A DNA stretch of 64,000 bases from JAGRGG01 sp965217265 (GTDB lineage Bacteria > Pseudomonadota > Alphaproteobacteria > Geminicoccales > Geminicoccaceae). The translations under genes were made by a program, and so were the position numbers. Within the stretch, counting starts at the first letter, position 1; every line of letters starts with the position of its first letter. The DNA lies in the NCBI GenBank assembly GCA_965217265.1, contig CBDCHP010000015.1:106221-170220 (forward strand), in the 5' to 3' direction. The notes beneath the pieces are model-generated. The model was not told the DNA's origin and made no database searches. It was given only the letters and a program-made list of their open reading frames with translations. Positions 8,521 through 16,029 of the stretch are shown here, in pieces.

Positions 8521-9321
8521 GTGTTTGACGCCGACAGCAGCCAACACCCCCGCCCGCGCACCCAGGCCCAGATCGAGGCCAGCCGCAGCAACGGCGCCAG
8601 GGGCAGGGGCCCCGCCACACCCGAGGGCAAGGCCGCGTCCAGCCAGAACGCCGCCAAGCACGGCCTGCGCGCGGCGGGCTTCGCCCTCCTCCCCGACGAG
8701 GACGCCGACGCCTTCGAGGCCCTGCGCGCGCGCCTCGTCGAGGAGCACGAGCCGCGGGGCGCGGTCGAGGAGGCGCTGGTCGAGGGGCTGGCGCTCGCCT
8801 TGTGGCGGATGCGCCGGGTCGAGGCCCTGGAGGTCGAGGCGCTGACCAGTGCGCGCGAGCGGCGGCCGAGCCCCGCCTACGCCGGCGGCTACAACCCCTT
8901 CAGCCCGGCCTTGTGGAGCCCTGAGCGGCTGAACACCATCCTGCGCTACCGGGCGGGGTTGGAGCGGAGCCTGCACCGCACGCTCAAGGCGCTGGCAGAG
9001 CGCCGGGCGGCGCGGGCGGAGGCGGGGCGCCCGAACGAACCCGAGACGGGGGCGCCGCCGCCCGAGACGCGGCCCGCCCTACCCTGCCCGAACGAACCCG
9101 AGACGGGCACGGTCCGGCCGGCGGCAGGCGACGCGCCGAGCGCCGCCCCCCGCGCCACGGGCGCCGCCGACGCCGAGCAAGCCGCACGAACGAACCCGGG
9201 CCGGCCTTGTCACGCGGGCGGGCGCCCCGCCAAAGCCGGCCGCAAACCGAGAGCAAAAAAGAGGAGAAAGCCCGCGCGGCGGCGCACGCGCGGCGTTCAC
9301 GCCTTGCCTGCCCGGACCTGA
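8521..9321 (+). CDS. Unknown protein, SRSNGARGRGP family, copy A
   Basis: A 266-residue product from a GTG start; the sequence CCGCCAGGAGCCCGCCCCC before the start is shared with the copy at 48191. The N-terminus holds SRSNGARGRGPATPEGKAAS and NAAKHGLRA, a pattern seen in many unexplained bacterial proteins that occur in several copies per genome. Residues ~55-105 are acidic and helical. The C-terminal ~100 residues are low-complexity, with repeated NEPETG words and then a basic tail. That tail is encoded by one arm of the hairpin repeat described elsewhere in this annotation. Upstream homology with copy B begins around TTCCTA (8467). No function is known; mobility of the gene together with the repeat is inferred. 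Confidence 0.6.
   Translation: MFDADSSQHPRPRTQAQIEASRSNGARGRGPATPEGKAASSQNAAKHGLRAAGFALLPDEDADAFEALRARLVEEHEPRGAVEEALVEGLALALWRMRRVEALEVEALTSARERRPSPAYAGGYNPFSPALWSPERLNTILRYRAGLERSLHRTLKALAERRAARAEAGRPNEPETGAPPPETRPALPCPNEPETGTVRPAAGDAPSAAPRATGAADAEQAARTNPGRPCHAGGRPAKAGRKPRAKKRRKPARRRTRGVHALPART
9251..9298 (+). repeat. Half copy (one arm) of the 140-150 bp hairpin repeat
   Basis: The stretch from GAGCAAAAAAGAGGAGAAAG to GGCGTTC matches the right arm of the full elements at 16461, 21650, 37357 and 41929. It forms the end of the unknown gene starting at 8521. No left arm is present. Confidence 0.6.
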
Positions 9322-9606
9322 TCTTTCGGCGCGCACCAGGGTTTTTGCGGCACGCGCGCGGGCGGCTTCGGGCATTGCAGCGCCGGTTTACAACTTTGAG
9401 TAGATTAAGCACGAGGTGTAAAAAACCGAGAAACCAAATTTGCCGGCGGGAAAATTACAACCATGGATATGTCGAACTAAGTCACTTCAAATGAACAACT
9501 TTATCTTTTTTCTTGCCTAAAAACTTGACGGCCGTGCCCCGTACCATGTTACCTACACAAGGACTCGTTAACAGATTTGTCTTTAATCAACCCGGAGGAG
9601 AACACC

Positions 9607-9723
9607 ATGTTACTTGCGGTAGCTTTGCTTGATTGTAATTTTTCTTGCTCGGATCTTGGTCGAGCCGCGCGGGACGCCGCATCGCCGTCGCGTCGGGCGA
9701 TCTTCGAGAGCGGTGGACGATGA
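9607..9723 (+). CDS. Small 38-codon ORF coupled to the response regulator
   Basis: ATG at 9607 is preceded by CGGAGGAGAACACC, the best ribosome site in this region. The frame encodes MLLAVALLDCNFSC and about 24 more residues, ending at a TGA that overlaps the ATG of the next gene (ATGA at 9720-9723). It may be a leader peptide that drives translation of the regulator, which has a poor ribosome site of its own. No homology is recognised. The region 9322-9606 before it is AT-rich and carries no other gene. Confidence 0.5.
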   Translation: MLLAVALLDCNFSCSDLGRAARDAASPSRRAIFESGGR

Positions 9724-10496
9724 CGGCGCGCGCGGCACGGGCGTTGATCGCCCTGATCGATCCGTTGCCGTTTCGCCGGGACAGCATCCTGGCGATGATC
9801 CGCGGCACGTTTCGTCGGCCCGCCGCCGCCTACGACGGCACGGCGGATTTCATCGCCGAGGCCGCTTCGAGGCCGGGTCGCTGGAGCTGTATCGTCTTGA
9901 ACATAGGCGCCGCCTCAGTGAAGCAGCCCGCGCTTGAACAGGAGATCCTCCGGCTGATCGAGGGTGCCGGCGACGTTCCCGTTCTCCTCTTGTCGGACCT
10001 CGACGACCTCGACGAGGCGCTCGAAGCGTTGCGCCGCGGCGCTCGGGGCTTCATTCCGGCCAGCTTCGAGCCGCGGGTGGCGATGGCGGTGCTGGACCTC
10101 GTCCAGGCGGGCGGCACGTTCTTTCCGCCCGACGCGTTGGCGCGAACGGACTGGGGGGGACGGGAGGCAAGGACGGATCAAGAGGACCGGGCCGGGCAGC
10201 GCGAGGGGTGGTCCTTGCGGCAGCTCGACGTTCTTCGCCTGTTGATCGAGGGGCATTCGAACAAGGTCATCGCGCGCGCGCTGGATCTGCGCGAGAGCAC
10301 GATCAAGCACCACGTCTGGCACATCACGCGCAAGCTCGGCGCCAAGAACCGTACGGAGGCGGCTTTACGGGCGCGCAAGTTCCGCGTCCTGCAAGGCGGG
10401 TGTCCGACGCGCGACGGCGAAGAGGGGGCCGCCTTCGACGAGCCGATGCGACGAATAGACCCGCCGATCGTCGGGCAGTTGCCTTCGTCGGGGTGA
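9720..10496 (+). CDS. LuxR-type (NarL/FixJ) regulator with atypical receiver
   Basis: A 258-residue two-domain protein. Residues ~8-135 fold as a receiver, but the phosphoacceptor position is Asn61 (VLNIGA) instead of Asp, so ordinary phosphorylation is unlikely. The HTH_LuxR domain follows at ~165-225 (LRQLDVLRLLIEGHSNKVIA, TIKHHVWHITRKLGAKNRTE). The last ~30 residues come from read-through into an IS630 relic. The start overlaps the stop of the small ORF upstream. It runs towards the secretion genes on the opposite strand together with a second similar regulator at 11079, and probably controls them. Confidence 0.8.
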   Translation: MTARAARALIALIDPLPFRRDSILAMIRGTFRRPAAAYDGTADFIAEAASRPGRWSCIVLNIGAASVKQPALEQEILRLIEGAGDVPVLLLSDLDDLDEALEALRRGARGFIPASFEPRVAMAVLDLVQAGGTFFPPDALARTDWGGREARTDQEDRAGQREGWSLRQLDVLRLLIEGHSNKVIARALDLRESTIKHHVWHITRKLGAKNRTEAALRARKFRVLQGGCPTRDGEEGAAFDEPMRRIDPPIVGQLPSSG

Positions 10497-10589
10497 TCCA
10501 GAGCCCTTGGCGCCGAAGTAGAAGGTGCGCTTGGCGTCGACGGTTCGAGCGATCGGTTGGTCGGCGAGGGGAGGTTGAGCGTCATGGCG

Positions 10590-10871
10590 CTAACGTTTGC
10601 GGGCTTCCTTGGCCGGACGGCCCGTCGGGGGGCGCCCGGGTCGGGGACGGTCGCGCAGCGCGATCTCGTTGAGACCGCCGCTGCGCACCCGCCTGATCCA
10701 GTTGTAGACCGTGGAGCGATCGACGCAGTAGCGCTGCGCCACTTGGTGCACGCTGTCCCCCTTGGCGAGATCGAGGAGGGCGTGTGCCCGGCGAAGCATT
10801 CGCGCGTCCCGGGCGCGTCGGGCGAGAGTTTGCAACTGTTGCCGCTCGGACGCGCTGAGACACAAGGCCAT
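10590..10871 (-). mobile_element. IS630-family transposase, N-terminal fragment
   Basis: A 93-residue frame from ATG 10871 shows the HTH of IS630 transposases: LARRARDARMLRRAHALLDL, then VAQRYCVDRSTVYNWIRR and the RPRPGRPPTGRP linker. It ends at TAG 10590 where the DDE catalytic domain should begin. Bases between 10496 and 10590 are not recognisable as catalytic domain, so this is a truncated relic between two regulator genes. Confidence 0.75.
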
Positions 10872-11078
10872 TGAAGCAAGCCAGCACTTCAAAAGGTTGT
10901 TCTCGACCTTTCAAATCCAGGTGAGGGACCTATGGTACGTCGAAAAATGTGAGCCAAGAAGCGGTATTTAGTTGGTTTGTCGGATCAAACGATGCAGCCC
11001 CGGCCAGATCGGCGCGATCTCGATCGTTTTGCTGATGCGAGTCGTCGAAGGCTGCAATCGAAATCTTGGGAGGGGAAC

Positions 11079-11888
11079 ATGCGGCCAATGTCCGTGAGCA
11101 AACGTGTCCATCCACAGACCGTCGACAAGGCCTCGTCTGCCGTGAACAAGGGCCGGTTCAAGGTCCTGGTCTCCTCGACCGAAGCGGGCGGCACCGCTGC
11201 TTCCTCCCCCGGCGACCGCACCCGGCGCAGACGCGCTTGCGGTCTCGTGGTCGTCGTCGTCGATCCTCGGCCGCTCATGCGCCAGATCTGGGCGCAGGCG
11301 TTGAAGGGATGGGCGCGGGACCTTCGCGTCGTGGCGTTGGAGAACGTCGACGCGTACGCCGATCCCGGCGCGCCGGCCGTGGCGCTCGTCAATCACGCCG
11401 GAAGATCGGGCGCGTCGCTCCAAGACGAGCTGAACGACGCGATCGCACGATTTCGCGCGCATCGCGTGCCGGTGGCGCTGCTCTCGGACAGCGTCTCGCC
11501 CAAGGACATCGTGCACGCGATCGAGAGCGGCGCGCGCGGCTACATCCCGATGAGTTCGGCCCCCTCCCTCGTCGTCGGGGTGATCAGGTTCGTCGCCGCC
11601 GGCGGAAGCTACGCCCCCTCGGAGCCCTTCGTCACCGGCTTGAGAAAGCCCGCGCACCGGGCGACGCCGAACGACGCGTTGGTGCTGTCGAACGGTTTCT
11701 CGCCGCAGCAGACCCTCGTGCTCGAACTCTTGAGCCGCGGCGTCTCCAACCGAAAGATCGCCGAGCAACTCAAGATGCAAGAGAGCGCGGTGAAGGCCTG
11801 CGTGCGCCACATCATGAACAGGCTCGGCGTGACCAACCGCACGCAGATAGCCCTCGCGGTCGCCGATTTGCTGCAGTCGCAGCCCTGA
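11079..11888 (+). CDS. Second LuxR-type regulator with atypical receiver
   Basis: A 269-residue protein; ATG 11079 follows GGGAGGGGA. After an N-terminal basic extension of ~55 residues comes a receiver-like domain in which the phosphoacceptor is replaced by Asn105 (ALVNHAG). A conserved-looking LLSDSVSPKDIV follows. The LuxR HTH occupies ~205-262 (LVLELLSRGVSNRKIAEQL, MNRLGVTNRTQIAL). The architecture and the Asn substitution match the regulator at 9720, which suggests an old duplication. The gene is convergent with the outer-membrane protein gene, 28 nt away, and likely regulates that locus. Confidence 0.85.
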   Translation: MRPMSVSKRVHPQTVDKASSAVNKGRFKVLVSSTEAGGTAASSPGDRTRRRRACGLVVVVVDPRPLMRQIWAQALKGWARDLRVVALENVDAYADPGAPAVALVNHAGRSGASLQDELNDAIARFRAHRVPVALLSDSVSPKDIVHAIESGARGYIPMSSAPSLVVGVIRFVAAGGSYAPSEPFVTGLRKPAHRATPNDALVLSNGFSPQQTLVLELLSRGVSNRKIAEQLKMQESAVKACVRHIMNRLGVTNRTQIALAVADLLQSQP

Positions 11889-11916
11889 TTAGGGCAGAGC
11901 CGCGCCCGAGAATGCC

Positions 11917-13092
11917 TCAAGGAATGGGCAGGTCGAAGCGGATGGGCAGCGAGACCCCGATGCTGTAGTCCGACGCGTCGTCGGTCACGCCGATGCCGCC
12001 GCTGACGTCGAGCAGGGTTTGCGTGCCTAAGAGCACCGAAGCGCCCAGGTTGAGGCTGACCGCGTTCGTGTCCGAGCCATCGATCGTGTCGTTGTCGAAC
12101 TCGTCCTCGCCCGCGAAGGTCTGGCTGAAGCCGACGCGCAGCGACGTCTCGGGGCTGACGGCGAGGAACGTGCTGAGCGAGTAGGTGAAGGCGTCGCCGC
12201 TGCGAAAATCGTCGTCCTCGAAGCTTCTCTCGTAGAAGACGGAGCCGGCGAAGACCAGAGGATCCTGTCGCTTCAGCGCGGTGAGCCCGACGCTGACCTC
12301 GTTGGAGCCGCCGCCGAGGCCGACGCCGTTGTCGAAGCCCTCGCCCGAGGCCGTGTCCCACGTCACCCGGCCGATCAAGTCCGGCCGCCATCCTTGCTCG
12401 CGGAGCAGGGTCTTGGCGAGCCCGACGGTGATGTCGCTGGGGCCGAAGCCGTAATCCTCGTCGGATGCCTCCGCCCCGAAACTGAGGAACGTGACGTTCG
12501 ACTGATCGACGTAGGTGTAGGGCAAGGAGAGTTCGAGCTGGGAATCGAGGGGCAGCCCCACCTGGATGTCCAGGCCCGCGTCGACGATGTCGCGGCGCAG
12601 CTTTTGCGTCGCGACGCTCCTGCCGCCCTCCACGTCGATGAAGACCGCCGCCGAGTCCTCGTCGCGCGTGTAGCTGAGGCTGGGCGAGACCTCGACCGTG
12701 CCGGGGGGGAGCAGGAGGGCGCCGGTCGTGGTCAGCGTCCGCTCGAGCGCGCGCTCGGCGTCCTTCGGGTCGACGACGAGCCGCCCCGGCTCCGCCGCGC
12801 CGTTTGTCTCGGGCGCGGGTTCGGCGCCGGCGTCGGCCCCGTCGTCTTGCGCTTCGGGCGCGGTCAGGGCCTCGGGCAGCTCGTTCCAGCCGCGCTCGAG
12901 CGTCTCGACCCGGCGGAGCAGGTCGCTGATGACGGCGTCGCGCTGCCGCAAGAGATCCTGCAGCTCTGCCGGGTCGGTCGTCTCCTGCGCTTGTGCCGAC
13001 GCCGCGCCCAGGAAGACGAGACCGCCGAGGATCGCCGGCCGGACACCCGTGCGCCAACGCGGCGCGCGGTTTCGTAGCTTGATGAAAATCAA
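11917..13092 (-). CDS. Outer-membrane beta-barrel with N-terminal coiled coil (FapF-like)
   Basis: A 391-residue secreted protein. TTG at 13092 is preferred, with AAGGTGA 4-5 nt upstream; no ATG lies close by in frame. A signal peptide (FLGAASAQA) is followed by a coiled-coil heptad stretch (LQDLLRQRDAVISDLLRRVE) at ~45-75 and an acidic linker. About 250 residues of alternating short strands ending in a hydrophobic aromatic-type tail (IRFDLPIP) follow. The pattern fits the Phenol_MetA_deg/FapF class of barrels. In the Pseudomonas fap amyloid operon, FapF is a coiled-coil-plus-barrel exporter encoded beside the C39 peptidase FapD, which is the arrangement here. It is encoded 19 nt downstream of the C39 peptidase. 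Export of the small secreted proteins is inferred. Confidence 0.75.
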   Translation of the reverse strand: MIFIKLRNRAPRWRTGVRPAILGGLVFLGAASAQAQETTDPAELQDLLRQRDAVISDLLRRVETLERGWNELPEALTAPEAQDDGADAGAEPAPETNGAAEPGRLVVDPKDAERALERTLTTTGALLLPPGTVEVSPSLSYTRDEDSAAVFIDVEGGRSVATQKLRRDIVDAGLDIQVGLPLDSQLELSLPYTYVDQSNVTFLSFGAEASDEDYGFGPSDITVGLAKTLLREQGWRPDLIGRVTWDTASGEGFDNGVGLGGGSNEVSVGLTALKRQDPLVFAGSVFYERSFEDDDFRSGDAFTYSLSTFLAVSPETSLRVGFSQTFAGEDEFDNDTIDGSDTNAVSLNLGASVLLGTQTLLDVSGGIGVTDDASDYSIGVSLPIRFDLPIP

Positions 13093-13111
13093 CGGATCAC
13101 CTTGGTCGATT

Positions 13112-13735
13112 TCAGTTAATGAAGAGAAAATCCTCGGGCTTGGCCCGCAGAAGATTGGGTACATCCAGCCCGTCCGGCTGCACGACGACGAAGCCGACGT
13201 GGCCCAGCTCGGCGTAGTCGATCCAGGCCGAGCGCAGGCGCTCGACGGTGATCGTCCGGTTGCCGTAGGCCGGGTCGGCGAGGAGCACGCGGTTGCCCCA
13301 CATGCCGCGCACGACGACGAAATGGTTGTAGCCGTAGAGGTTGACCGGCACGATGACCGGGGTCAGCGCGGCCAGGTCGTTGACGCCGAGCTGACCGAGG
13401 CCGATGCCCTCCAGGCCGCGGCTGTCGGTGTAGCGTTTGAGGTCGAGCAAGGAGAAGCCCTGCTGGTATTGAACCAGGTTGGGGTTTTTTAGATACTCCT
13501 CGCGGTTGATGAGCCCGGTCGCGACCTCCTTCTCGGTCACGTCGAGACCGTGCTGGTAGCGCAGGAGCGTCGCCAGCGCCGCAGCGCCGCAACTCAAGTC
13601 CCACTCCTGCACGAACATGTTCTCCTGCCGCATCTCCAGCAGGCTCTTGACGGGCTGCGCCCCCGCCGCCGACGCGCAGAGACAGGCAAAGGCCAGCATA
13701 AAGGCCGGCAAAGCGTTGTTGAATAGTCTGGCCAT
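13112..13735 (-). CDS. Periplasmic C39-family cysteine peptidase (FapD-like)
   Basis: A 207-residue protein starting at ATG 13735 (a TTG precedes it) with a Sec signal (FMLAFACLCASAAGAQ). The C39 triad is complete: Cys49 in DLSCGAAAL, His138 in GYNHFVVV and Asp154 in LADPAYG. C39 peptidases cut leader peptides after a double-glycine-type motif. Most are fused to ABC exporters, whereas this one is free-standing and exported, like FapD of the Pseudomonas amyloid system. It lies between the barrel gene (19 nt downstream) and genes for small secreted proteins that carry such a motif after their signal peptides, which are its likely substrates. Confidence 0.85.
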   Translation of the reverse strand: MARLFNNALPAFMLAFACLCASAAGAQPVKSLLEMRQENMFVQEWDLSCGAAALATLLRYQHGLDVTEKEVATGLINREEYLKNPNLVQYQQGFSLLDLKRYTDSRGLEGIGLGQLGVNDLAALTPVIVPVNLYGYNHFVVVRGMWGNRVLLADPAYGNRTITVERLRSAWIDYAELGHVGFVVVQPDGLDVPNLLRAKPEDFLFIN

Positions 13736-13813
13736 CAAACGTCTCTCTCGCCGCCTCCGCCGCGCCGCGTTCCCCGACCGCTTTTACAGGCTCGACGTCC
13801 TATCAGCAAGAAG

Positions 13814-13839
13814 CGGCCTCCCCGCACGCGGGGAGGCCG
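13814..13839. terminator. Hairpin between the C39 gene and the secreted-protein gene
   Basis: CGGCCTCCCCG and CGGGGAGGCCG pair around a 4-nt loop. On the minus strand the stem is followed by CTTCTTG, a weak pyrimidine tract. A second GC-rich inverted repeat lies at about 13860-13900. It probably separates the highly expressed small gene from the peptidase gene. Confidence 0.55.
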
Positions 13840-13912
13840 GTCGAACTTCCCGATCGCCCCGCCCCGGACCGGCTCACGACCGGTCGAGGCGGGGCGTGCA
13901 GGGACTTGCCGA

Positions 13913-14347
13913 TCAATCGCTGTCGTTGTCGTTGCCGGCGGCCGGGCCGGACGAGGCCGTCGAGATCGAGGACGAGCTGTTGTGGGTCCTGCCGCCCTTG
14001 GTCACGATCTTGGTGTCCGTGGCCGTGAAGGTGTCCGTGTCGTAGGTGTCCGGGGCCTTCACCTTGGAGTCGGCCGCGGCGGTGGCCGTGTTCTCACCCT
14101 TGGGCGCCGGGGCCGGGGCCGCCGGCGGGTTGCCGCAGTCGTGGCCGCACTTCTTGTAGTAGATCTTGACGACCTTGAGGTACTTCTTCCACTTATGGTT
14201 CTTGCCGGCGGCCGTGACGCTTTCCATCTGCGTGCTGTTGAGCTGCACGCCGCGGTTGAAATCTTGCGCGCTGGCAACGCTGACGAAGCTGACGCTGCCG
14301 AGAAGCGCTGCGCCCGCCAGCAGCATCGTGGCTTTCTTGACCAACAT
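13913..14347 (-). CDS. Small secreted protein with post-signal LxxxQMxxV motif
   Basis: A 144-residue protein with a clear signal peptide (LLGSVSFVSVASAQ). Right after it comes LNSTQMESVTAAG, a double-glycine-like leader motif in which Met and Val sit at -7 and -4 if cutting falls after Ala-Ala. A basic segment with a CGHDC pair, a Pro/Ala linker and a Ser/Thr/Asp-rich C-terminus follow. The composition is that of an extracellular or surface polypeptide. It is one of three such genes upstream of the C39 peptidase and barrel genes. No family is recognised; the role as an exported structural or signalling substrate is inferred. Confidence 0.7.
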   Translation of the reverse strand: MLVKKATMLLAGAALLGSVSFVSVASAQDFNRGVQLNSTQMESVTAAGKNHKWKKYLKVVKIYYKKCGHDCGNPPAAPAPAPKGENTATAAADSKVKAPDTYDTDTFTATDTKIVTKGGRTHNSSSSISTASSGPAAGNDNDSD

Positions 14348-14550
14348 GACTTGCGTACTCCTTAGTGTACCCGCTTGAGCTTTTCTAAAAGCTTCGAGGC
14401 CGCCACCTTCAACGGCGCTCGCGAGTGACAGTGACCTAGATCCAATGGGAGGAAAAGGCTGTCATAAGTATTAAGACAGAATCGAAGCGGCGGTCGAGGC
14501 GGGAGGGAAATCTCCTCGAACAAACGACGCACGCGGCCCCCAAAGACCAA

Positions 14551-14578
14551 GGGCACCGGTACGGTCGTACCGGTGCCC
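14551..14578 (-). terminator. Hairpin downstream of the 14623 gene
   Basis: A perfect 13-bp-arm inverted repeat, GGGCACCGGTACG with its complement, closes on a 2-nt loop. On the minus strand it is followed by TTGGTCTTTG. It lies 45 nt after the stop of the secreted-protein gene. The 14348-14622 gap holds no other recognisable feature. Confidence 0.6.
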
Positions 14579-14622
14579 CCCTCGATCCCCGCCGCGGCCA
14601 CGGCGGCGTCAGACCAGAAAAT

Positions 14623-15063
14623 TTAGTGGTGTTTGACGTGCTCGATCCGCACGCGGACCGCTTTGAGCTTGTGCTCGACCGTCGCTTTCGCTGCCTTCAG
14701 CTTGTGCTGGGCCGTCGCCTTCGTTGCCTTGAGCTTTTGCCGGGCCTTTACCTTCTCCACCTTCGGCTTCTTCTCTGCCTTGGCGGGCGCCTTGCCGTCC
14801 TTGCCCTTGTCCGACGTCGTGACCTCGATGCGGACGCCGTGTCCCTTCTTGCCGGCGACGGCCACGCGCGCGCTGCTGCTTGCCGCCGCCTTGTCACCCG
14901 CCGCCTTGGCCTTGACGTCCACCTTGACGCTCAAGCCCGCCGCGACGGCGTCCATCTGGGCCGGGGTCAGCACCAGCGGCTCCGCCGCGACGCCGATCGA
15001 CGCCTGCGACAGGAACAAGGACGCGGTAACGGCGGCCGCGCCGGCGAACAACCTGATCTTCAT
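14623..15063 (-). CDS. Small secreted Lys/Ala-rich protein with LTPAQMDAVAAG motif
   Basis: A 146-residue protein. The signal peptide (TASLFLSQASIGVAA) is followed at once by LTPAQMDAVAAG, which fits a double-glycine leader: Leu -12, Met -7, Val -4, Ala-Gly at -2/-1. The tail is very basic and contains near-perfect ~11-residue repeats (KLKATKATAQH, KLKAAKATVEH), likely one long cationic helix that could bind nucleic acid or acidic polymers. The first ~55 residues are identical to those of the gene at 15373, and a 52-bp block upstream is identical too, so the pair arose by tandem duplication with the tail replaced. It is the likely substrate of the C39 peptidase. Confidence 0.7.
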   Translation of the reverse strand: MKIRLFAGAAAVTASLFLSQASIGVAAEPLVLTPAQMDAVAAGLSVKVDVKAKAAGDKAAASSSARVAVAGKKGHGVRIEVTTSDKGKDGKAPAKAEKKPKVEKVKARQKLKATKATAQHKLKAAKATVEHKLKAVRVRIEHVKHH

Positions 15064-15168
15064 GCCCTCTTGCCTCCAGGTTCGGCCCAGGCGCTGCCAC
15101 CAGCGGACCTCGGGCCGGCAGAATTTCGAACTGCCTAGCCATTCGATCCAAATAGCTATGGTACATCA

Positions 15169-15220
15169 TAGTACGCCGCGGACGCGGGCGGGTTGCTAGC
15201 CTATCAAAAGTCGCTGCAAC
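15169..15220 (-). repeat. 52-bp direct repeat upstream of the 14623 gene
   Basis: A block running from TAGTACGCCGCGGACGCGGG to TCGCTGCAAC is identical to 15886-15937. Each copy lies 106-121 nt upstream of the ATG of one duplicated secreted-protein gene. It is preserved where the intervening sequence has diverged, so it probably carries the promoter or a regulator site. Confidence 0.75.
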
Positions 15221-15372
15221 TAAAGGTATAGACAATCACGTGGGGCATGGGAGGAAAGGAACATGGTCTCGACGGCGTCTCGCCGTTCGAAGGCGAAGCA
15301 GGACGCCCTGGGAACCGCGCCGGATCGTCGCCGGCGGCACCGGTCTCGGGCGCGGTCCTCGGCCGTTCGTCC

Positions 15373-15765
15373 TCACCGCTTGTCTTGGGCGCGCACCTTC
15401 ACGTATCCGATGGCCACTTTGCCGTTGGCGTAGGTGCGGCTCTTGCGCTTGATGCTCACCTTGTCGCCGGTGGCGGCGGCGTCGATCGAGGTCGAGGCGC
15501 CGTTGTCCTCGTCCGACCTGGCGATCGCGATGCCGATGCCGTAGCCGATGTTCTTGATGAGGCGCACCTTCGTGTCGGTGTTTGTCTTGGTCTCGTTGCC
15601 CACCGCCTTGGCCTTGACGTCCACCTTGACGCTCAAGCCCGCCGCGACGGCGTCCATCTGGGCCGGGGTCAGCACCAGCGGCTCCGCCGCGACGCCGATC
15701 GACGCCTGCGACAGGAACAAGGACGCGGTAACGGCGGCCGCGCCGGCGAACAACCTGATCTTCAT
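15373..15765 (-). CDS. Small secreted protein, duplicate leader with a different tail
   Basis: A 130-residue protein whose signal peptide, LTPAQMDAVAAG motif and KVDVKAKA stretch match the gene at 14623 exactly. The tail is unrelated: KNIGYGIGIAIARSDEDNG, a predicted strand-rich mid-section and a basic end. The upstream 52-bp block is also duplicated. A conserved leader with swapped cargo is typical of substrates sharing one processing and export path. No family is recognised for the tail. Bases 15221-15372 after it hold no gene. Confidence 0.7.
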   Translation of the reverse strand: MKIRLFAGAAAVTASLFLSQASIGVAAEPLVLTPAQMDAVAAGLSVKVDVKAKAVGNETKTNTDTKVRLIKNIGYGIGIAIARSDEDNGASTSIDAAATGDKVSIKRKSRTYANGKVAIGYVKVRAQDKR

Positions 15766-15885
15766 GCCCTCTTGCCTCCAGGTTCGGCGAAGGCCTTGCT
15801 GGCAGCAGACCTTGGGCCGGAAAAGTCTTCGAATCGCCAAGAAGCCATTCGTTTCGATGGTCGTTTCGATGGCTACAGGTATCCG

Positions 15886-15937
15886 TAGTACGCCGCGGAC
15901 GCGGGCGGGTTGCTAGCCTATCAAAAGTCGCTGCAAC
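15886..15937 (-). repeat. 52-bp direct repeat upstream of the 15373 gene
   Basis: Identical to 15169-15220, offset 717 nt, while the genes are offset 702 nt. The flanking spacer between this block and the ATG differs between the copies, which shows selection for, or recent conversion of, the 52-bp block. Confidence 0.75.
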
Positions 15938-16029
15938 CAATGGAAGATGTCGATCGTGAAAAGCGCGTCGCGGTAGAAGCACGCCCCACGATTGGTTCGA
16001 CTGAAGAAGTTAAGTCGCCCGCCGCCGCG

